Below are positions 59,363 through 64,000 of a stretch of 64,000 bases of DNA, piece by piece. The stretch's first letter is position 1. Every line of letters begins with the position of its first letter. Origin of the DNA: Paenibacillus sp. H1-7 (GTDB lineage Bacteria; Bacillota; Bacilli; Paenibacillales; NBRC-103111). The notes beneath the pieces are model-generated. The model did no database searches. It was not told where the DNA came from and saw nothing but the letters and a program-made list of their open reading frames with translations. The translations under genes were made by a program, and so were the position numbers. The stretch spans positions 4,837,501 through 4,901,500 of the forward strand of contig NZ_CP031168.1 in assembly GCF_022354825.1 (NCBI RefSeq), given 5' to 3'.

Positions 59363-60394
59363 TTACTTGTGTCCGTATAGTTGACCGCATGCTGCATCTA
59401 TGTCGGTTCCGAATTGAGTTCGCACAGTGACATTAATTCCCTTTGACTTCAAAATACTGACAAACCTTTGAACCCGGGCTTTGTCCGATTGATGGTAGAT
59501 CTCTGACGTTACGTCGGTTGAATTGTAGGGAATCAAATTGACATGAAATAAATGTTCCCAAGGACCTCTGTCCTTTAACAATGCAGCGATAGCCTCCGCA
59601 TGCTCATTTGAATCGTTTTCTCCTCGGAGTAAAATATATGCAATATATACTTTTCTGCCTGTATTACGAATATGCTGATCCAGCTTGTTCAACACAGCAT
59701 TAAGAGGGAATCGGCTGTTAATGGGCATTAGCCCGCTACGCTGTTCGTCGAACGGAGAATGCAGTGAAAAGGTAAGGTTAACCTGCGGAAATTCCCGTGT
59801 CAGACGATCGATACCTGGCAAAATGCCGATAGTAGAAACTGTAATTCTTCGATGGCCTAATCCAAAGATTCGTGAATCTGTTAGAATCTTGAGTGCGTCG
59901 AAAATATACGGATTGGCCAAAGCCTCCCCCATTCCCATGAATGAAACACTATCCAAGGCTTGACCGTTAAAATGAAAATATAACAATTGATCGGTAATTT
60001 CATCAGCTGTTAGATTTCGTTTCAGTCCGATAGTCCCTGTAGCACAGAAACGACATCCATATCCGCATCCGCACTGACTGGAAATGCAGTATGAATTCCA
60101 GCCGCGCTCATACCTTAGTTGAACCGCTTCAATATGTTCATCACCCTGTATGGAAAAAAGCACCTTGTTCACTTGTTTGGATGATTTTTGCATGACAGGA
60201 GCTAAGTTCAAAACGTTTTCTCCAAGGTTTACAATTAATTCGTTTCGTATACTTTTGGGTAACATGGTCATTTGATCATATTCACCAATTCTTTGCTTGA
60301 AGATAGCATCCACGATTTGTTGGAACCGATATGCAGGTTGGTTTAAACATGTCAATATGTGTTGAATCTTTTCATATTTCGAAGTTGATTTCAT
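59363..60394 (-). CDS. Cfr-like 23S rRNA (adenine-2503) methyltransferase
   Basis: 343 residues, radical SAM enzyme of the RlmN/Cfr family. Residue spacing follows Cfr closely: cluster Cys110, Cys114 and Cys117 in CGYGCRFC, catalytic Cys103 (YCISSQ), and methyl-carrying Cys336 in IDAACGQLYG. NLTADEITDQLLYFH, SFMGMGEALAN and NLTFSLHSP also read like Cfr. It should modify A2503 of 23S rRNA, possibly at C8, giving resistance to phenicols, lincosamides, oxazolidinones, pleuromutilins and streptogramin A; RlmN-type C2 methylation is the alternative. AGAGGAG lies 7 nt before the ATG but inside a hairpin. A leader ORF is upstream. Confidence 0.88.
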   Translation of the reverse strand: MKSTSKYEKIQHILTCLNQPAYRFQQIVDAIFKQRIGEYDQMTMLPKSIRNELIVNLGENVLNLAPVMQKSSKQVNKVLFSIQGDEHIEAVQLRYERGWNSYCISSQCGCGYGCRFCATGTIGLKRNLTADEITDQLLYFHFNGQALDSVSFMGMGEALANPYIFDALKILTDSRIFGLGHRRITVSTIGILPGIDRLTREFPQVNLTFSLHSPFDEQRSGLMPINSRFPLNAVLNKLDQHIRNTGRKVYIAYILLRGENDSNEHAEAIAALLKDRGPWEHLFHVNLIPYNSTDVTSEIYHQSDKARVQRFVSILKSKGINVTVRTQFGTDIDAACGQLYGHK

Positions 60395-60397
60395 GTC

Positions 60398-60539
60398 TTT
60401 TCTCCTCTTGAGCCGGAGAAAATGTTATTAGCATCCTTTATTGGAGCATTAACACATACATTAACCAACTAGATTTAACCCACGAAGCTTGTAGCTAAGT
60501 CGCTACGTGCATCTATCAATAGATGGAAAATGCTCCGGC
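60398..60539 (-). promoter_or_regulatory. Attenuator-like alternative hairpins in the Cfr-like leader
   Basis: Minus-strand segment 4, GGAGAAAA (60398-60405), contains the ribosome binding site. Segment 3, TTTTCTCC (60415-60422), pairs with it over 8 bp. Segment 1, inside the leader ORF (GCCGGAGCATT, 60529-60539), can pair either with segment 2 (AATGCTCC, 60443-60450; 8 bp) or with CTCCGGC of segment 3 (60412-60418; 7 bp), which would free the site. Confidence 0.65.
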
Positions 60540-60613
60540 TTCCGTTTAGTTTGATCGTGAACCGTGCCAACGGACAATGAACGGTTCACACAATCATTTA
60601 CAACCTCAAACAT
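60503..60613 (-). CDS. Leader peptide ORF upstream of the Cfr-like gene
   Basis: 36 codons from ATG 60613 with AGGAGG 9 nt upstream, starting MFEVVNDCVNRSLSVGTVHD and ending SIDRCT. No family is recognised. Its 3' half (KPEHF codons) overlaps the RNA segment that can pair with either half of the downstream switch. It probably serves as a leader peptide for translational attenuation. Confidence 0.55.
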   Translation of the reverse strand: MFEVVNDCVNRSLSVGTVHDQTKRKPEHFPSIDRCT

Positions 60614-60649
60614 TTATTTCAGCCTCCTAAAATAAAAGAAAGTTTTCGT

Positions 60650-60693
60650 CCAAAAGTAAAAGGGCTACAAGAAAGTTACTTTTCTTGTAGCCC
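60650..60693 (-). terminator. Terminator upstream of the Cfr-like leader
   Basis: GGGCTACAAGAAA and TTTCTTGTAGCCC form a 13-bp perfect stem, followed on the minus strand by TTTTACTTTT. It ends the small gene at 60706; I see no clear promoter between it and the leader ORF, so read-through may feed the Cfr-like gene. Confidence 0.85.
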
Positions 60694-60705
60694 AAATAGT
60701 TACAA

Positions 60706-60894
60706 CTAGTCCAAAGCAATTACTGGATTAGCAATGTATACACTTTGAGTGAAGAGAATAAGTAACTTTCTTGCTTCAAAGAATAAAACAGCGGATGTTT
60801 TATCTTTGTAATAAGCAAGAAATTTTACATTATTCCCCTCAACTCCTGTCAGTAAATTTGCTAATATCTTAGCATAATCACACTTTCGTTTCAA
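60706..60894 (-). CDS. Small hypothetical protein
   Basis: 62 residues from TTG 60894 (GGAG about 6-10 nt upstream); an in-frame TTG at 60906 is the alternative. The sequence (MKRKCDYAKILANLLTGVEG, then KTSAVLFFEARKLLILFTQS) is basic at the N-terminus and hydrophobic in the middle. No family recognised. It lies 44 bp after the glycosyltransferase gene and directly before a terminator. Confidence 0.5.
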   Translation of the reverse strand: MKRKCDYAKILANLLTGVEGNNVKFLAYYKDKTSAVLFFEARKLLILFTQSVYIANPVIALD

Positions 60895-60938
60895 CCTGCT
60901 CTCCAAATTGGAATTGGCACTTGATGCTGACCTATCTC

Positions 60939-62468
60939 TTAAGGCATCACAACCACTTTCTCTTTACAAGATGCACAATACTTCGCATATTGGATGCAAG
61001 TCTCCAGTGAATCTTCCAGCTCCATTGGCCACCAGCGGATCGCCCCCGTAGGCGCTTGGGACGCGTAAGACTCCACCTCTTTGGGGATACGGCCCACAAC
61101 AATAACCTCGGTGTTCTTAAAGCCCGACTCCATACCCTTCATGAGGGTCTTAGTTAATTGAGTATGCTCCGTTTCCGGATGAGAGTATGGAATTGGGAAC
61201 AATATCGAAACCCGGGTCGTGTCTTCATGAATGACGTGAGCTGTTTTTCGGGCGGGATCGTGAAGCGGGGTCTCCCATACACGGCTGTACGGCAGCTGCT
61301 CCGGCAGCTCCAACTCGCTCAGCCTCGAATGAATTCTATCGTGGTAAACTCGTTCTAGCTCTCTAACCAAAATTTGAATTTGCTTATTTCTTAGAAAAGT
61401 GGTGTTGTTCCCCTTTTCGTTTCTATACTGGATATAAAGTAAATCGGGAACGGCCGCAAACTTACTACAAAGAAACGTTCGAATCAGCATGTCGTAATCG
61501 TCCGCAACCAGCAGCTCGTCACGATGCCCTCCGATCAGATGATAACAATCCCGGGACCATGCGCGAGGATGATTCGGCAAACCGACTAAATGGCGGACCG
61601 TATTGCCGTTGATCGTCGTATGTCGCTGCCCATTTTGCCAGCGGTTCATATCATGCATCCAGACCCGATAATATAAGCTGTAACCAAATCCGCAATCCCA
61701 TCCGTACCAATGCGCTTGAAGGTTCTCTGCGTACACCTCGGTGCAATCCCCGTAAACCAGGCCGCATTCGGGATTTTGCTGAAATGCCCGAACAATCTTC
61801 TCCAGGCAGTCAGGCATCAGCTCGTCATCATGATCCAGCTCTACTAAGATTTCCCCTGTACAAAGACCTGCGGCATACCTTTTGAGCGCCCCGATATAGC
61901 CATTGCGAGAATCCTGGCGATACCTCCGCACGCGCGGGTCTTTTAATGGGAGCAAGTCATTCTTGTAAGTTTCATCGTCATCTCCAGAATCGTCCACAAT
62001 GACCCATTCCCAGTTCGGGTAAGTCTGATTTAACAGCGATCGATAAGGACGTTGAATTTTTTCCTTTGACCTATAGCTGGCTGTGAACACGGAGATCAGA
62101 GGCGTATTGGAAGAAAATCGGGTTGGAGGAATGGGTTTGTTTTCAGGGAGAGGATCCGTCCCACGGAGCCAGCAATAAAACAATTTATACGATTCGAGTT
62201 CATCAGGCGATTGGAAGTGCAGCCAACGTTTTTTTTCCTGAACAGGCAGAGATATTAGAGATGTAAAAGGTTTCCAGTCCTCGCCCATGGAAACATAGAC
62301 GCGTGGCTTTCTGGGGGCGGCATCAATTAGTGGATCATCAGGCCCATACATTTTCACAGTGATGTGGTTCTCTTCTAACCTTAATATCGGTTCTTTCAAT
62401 AAATTCTTAGAAATCTTGTCTGTCACAAACAGATGCACTGTTAATAAAGGAGTGAAGTCCGACGACAA
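60939..62468 (-). CDS. Family 2 glycosyltransferase with flanking domains
   Basis: 509 residues. The GT-A domain (about 125-390) starts PLISVFTASYRSKEKIQRP and has VIVDDSGDDDE and the metal-binding DXD-like ELDHDDELMPD; later AWSRDCYHLIGGHRDELLVADDYD provides the acceptor/catalytic region. An N-terminal ~120-residue segment and a C-terminal ~110-residue segment resemble parts of other glycosyltransferases in surface-polysaccharide loci. No membrane helices. It is divergent from the GT2 gene at 62683. Confidence 0.88.
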   Translation of the reverse strand: MSSDFTPLLTVHLFVTDKISKNLLKEPILRLEENHITVKMYGPDDPLIDAAPRKPRVYVSMGEDWKPFTSLISLPVQEKKRWLHFQSPDELESYKLFYCWLRGTDPLPENKPIPPTRFSSNTPLISVFTASYRSKEKIQRPYRSLLNQTYPNWEWVIVDDSGDDDETYKNDLLPLKDPRVRRYRQDSRNGYIGALKRYAAGLCTGEILVELDHDDELMPDCLEKIVRAFQQNPECGLVYGDCTEVYAENLQAHWYGWDCGFGYSLYYRVWMHDMNRWQNGQRHTTINGNTVRHLVGLPNHPRAWSRDCYHLIGGHRDELLVADDYDMLIRTFLCSKFAAVPDLLYIQYRNEKGNNTTFLRNKQIQILVRELERVYHDRIHSRLSELELPEQLPYSRVWETPLHDPARKTAHVIHEDTTRVSILFPIPYSHPETEHTQLTKTLMKGMESGFKNTEVIVVGRIPKEVESYASQAPTGAIRWWPMELEDSLETCIQYAKYCASCKEKVVVMP

Positions 62469-62682
62469 GCTGATTCCCCCTTCTTAGATGGCAAACATGA
62501 GCGAGAGCTGAAGTGCCGATCCATACTCTTTTTAACATTCGCAGTTTATTCCGCTGTTCTCATATTTGTCCGCCTAAATGCCTTGTATGAACGCACATTT
62601 CGCTTGACAACGAATACTCTGGAAGGTAGCAATCTCTCGTACAAGGCGGGACGCCACTCATGATTAGAAAGGTGGAGTTATC

Positions 62683-63546
62683 TTGCAACATGCGCTGGTT
62701 AGTGTCGTTATTCCCGCTTATAACCGGCCCCATACGCTAAAAATCGCCATGGACAGCATACTCGAGCAAACCTATCCCAATATCGAAATCGTCATATGCG
62801 ACGACAGCTCCAATAACGAAGTGCAGCAAATGCTGGAAGCAGCTTATCTGCCTTACTATCCCCAAGTCAAATATTACAAAAACGAGAAAAACCTCTTTCT
62901 TGAAAACTGGCACAAGTGCTTCGATCTGGCGTCGGGGGAATATATCAATTACTTGATGGATGACGACGTATTTCATAAAGAGAAAATCTCCAAAATGCTT
63001 CGATTTTTTCACGAATTCGAAAACATTACGCTGGTCACCTCCTACAGGCAAACCATCAATGAATCGGGGAGCTTTCTTGCTCCGCTCGCTGCAACGGTCA
63101 AACTCTATGAGGAAATCAGAGTGATGGATGGAAAAATGCTAGGGAATATCGCATTAACCCGCTGCTTAAATGTCATAGGCGAGCCGACGACCGTTTTATT
63201 CAAGAAAGCGGACCTTACCGAACCGTTCGGAGTATACCGCGGGAAGCAGTATTCGCTTATCAACGATATGGCAGCCTGGTTGTTTCTGTTGTCCAAAGGA
63301 AAGGCGGTGTATATTCCGGAAGCTCTCAGTTATTTTCGATTACATGCCAACCAAAATAACAATACGCTTGGCTTCAAGGCGTTCAGCGAATGGCTGGATA
63401 TCATGATTGCCTCCAGAGAAGACGGGTTTCTAGAGACGAAGGAATTGTTCGAAACCGCCCTTCTTGCTTACCGCAAGCGTGTGCAGGGGTACCCTCAATT
63501 TGCAGCGGACATTCAGCGAATCGATTCGATCTTGAATACATCATAA
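62683..63546 (+). CDS. Family 2 glycosyltransferase
   Basis: 287 residues. GT-A start VSVVIPAYNRPHTLKIAMDSIL, nucleotide-site ICDDSSNNEV and metal-binding MDDDVFHKEK; an ND-containing segment (YSLINDMAAWLFLL) takes the catalytic-base position. The start is TTG 62683, 5 nt behind AAAGGTGGAG. The following gene (DegT-type aminotransferase) starts about 120 bp downstream on the same strand, so the two probably belong to one polysaccharide or glycopeptide locus running beyond the window. Confidence 0.88.
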   Translation: MQHALVSVVIPAYNRPHTLKIAMDSILEQTYPNIEIVICDDSSNNEVQQMLEAAYLPYYPQVKYYKNEKNLFLENWHKCFDLASGEYINYLMDDDVFHKEKISKMLRFFHEFENITLVTSYRQTINESGSFLAPLAATVKLYEEIRVMDGKMLGNIALTRCLNVIGEPTTVLFKKADLTEPFGVYRGKQYSLINDMAAWLFLLSKGKAVYIPEALSYFRLHANQNNNTLGFKAFSEWLDIMIASREDGFLETKELFETALLAYRKRVQGYPQFAADIQRIDSILNTS

Positions 63547-63664
63547 TGAACTAACGTGAAATCGGAGTGCCTGTTATTCGCCGTTCCACCCAATCGATGG
63601 GTTCATATGATAAGGTATGCACACTTTAATTCGAAAGAGGATTCCAGAGGGAAGTGGTTGCCTT

Positions 63665-64000
63665 ATGTATGATATTCCGTTCTTGCGACCGAATCTAGTC
63701 AAAAAAGAGCAGTTGCTTCCTTATTTTGAAAACATAGAAGCAAGCAGGATTTACTCCAATTACGGACCATTAAATCATCTGTTTGAAACACGGGTGATTG
63801 CCCAAATGTTCGGTGGCACCGGCGCAGCCGTTACGGTGCATAACGCTACGATCGGGCTGATGCTGGCGATTTCCCAATGCAAGCGGCCCCGAGGCAAATA
63901 TGCGGTGATGCCCAGCTTTACTTTTGCAGCTACCCCTCTAGCCGCCGAGTGGTGCGGGCTTGAGCCCTATTTTCTGGATATCGAACCGGACGATTGGCAA
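63665..64000 (+). CDS. DegT/DnrJ/EryC1/StrS family aminotransferase, 3' end outside window
   Basis: 112 codons are visible from ATG 63665 (AGAGGGAAG upstream). The start DIPFLRPNLVKKEQLLPYFE, IYSNYGPLNHLFE, HNATIGLMLAISQC and MPSFTFAATPLAAEWCGLEP are the usual N-terminal part of PLP-dependent sugar aminotransferases. The PLP lysine lies beyond the window. It should make an amino sugar for surface polysaccharide together with the upstream glycosyltransferases. Confidence 0.88.
   Translation, partial: MYDIPFLRPNLVKKEQLLPYFENIEASRIYSNYGPLNHLFETRVIAQMFGGTGAAVTVHNATIGLMLAISQCKRPRGKYAVMPSFTFAATPLAAEWCGLEPYFLDIEPDDWQ

Noticed and set aside
1..64000. CRISPR array, tRNA, rRNA, insertion sequence, prophage or origin
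   Set aside because: No regularly spaced repeats, transposase, integrase or RNA gene signature was found by reading both strands.

Overview
The window looks like a chromosomal segment of a Paenibacillus-like, endospore-forming member of the Bacillota. The evidence is strong Shine-Dalgarno sites and frequent TTG/GTG starts, sigma-A promoters, many U-tailed terminators, sugar ABC solute-binding lipoproteins next to glycoside hydrolases, stalk-domain proteins, two ydaO-type c-di-AMP riboswitches, and a heterocycloanthracin/sonorensin-type thiazole peptide cluster. I see no rRNA, tRNA, CRISPR array, prophage or intact insertion sequence. Gene density is moderate, and several spacers hold decayed gene fragments.

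Layout. 1-6.9 kb: sugar utilisation (GH2, solute-binding lipoprotein, GH43, two MDR dehydrogenases), with a divergent AraC regulator at 6.9 kb. 8-15 kb: an alpha/beta hydrolase with a conserved unknown, a stalk-domain secreted protein, a DUF2089/SHOCT-like operon, a GC-rich serine hydrolase, and a pentapeptide-repeat protein behind a broken PadR gene. 15.5-30 kb: a FAD oxidoreductase, a Rieske-FAD enzyme, an ECF41-like sigma factor with its NDH-2-like oxidoreductase, an RCC1-repeat protein, a methyltransferase, an MFS transporter, a DUF6223 protein, a two-component system, a decayed MerR gene with an intact operator, and an intact PadR-HAAS pair. 30-31 kb: an APH-fold kinase.

31.3-37.3 kb (minus strand) is a thiazole/oxazole-modified microcin cluster. 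It has a 107-residue precursor with 15 cysteines spaced mostly every fourth residue, a TIGR03693-like maturation protein, a leader-binding/YcaO cyclodehydratase fusion and a SagB dehydrogenase. A hairpin terminator separates precursor and enzymes; no transporter or immunity gene is recognisable nearby.

37.8-46.6 kb is an osmoprotection block: ehuB-C-D-A (ectoine uptake), ectA, ectB and one gene encoding complete EctC and EctD domains fused head to tail, so uptake, synthesis and hydroxylation of ectoine share one operon. A c-di-AMP riboswitch lies on each side. One, with promoter and terminator, precedes a KamA-family radical-SAM aminomutase whose substrate-pocket residues differ from lysine 2,3-aminomutase. 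The other lies directly behind ectCD and precedes a 140-residue protein of unknown function. Together they suggest that c-di-AMP coordinates solute accumulation here.

46.9-58.8 kb: Lrp and PcaD-like genes, then an apparent sugar regulon: a GntR-LacI-type repressor, a GH38 alpha-mannosidase, and two solute-binding lipoproteins with nearly identical promoters and operator-like sequences. PaiB, DUF1080 and dienelactone-hydrolase-like genes follow. 59-60.9 kb: a Cfr-like 23S rRNA methyltransferase preceded by a leader ORF and mutually exclusive hairpins that can hide its ribosome binding site. 60.9-64 kb: two family 2 glycosyltransferases and the start of a DegT-type sugar aminotransferase, probably the edge of a surface-polysaccharide locus.
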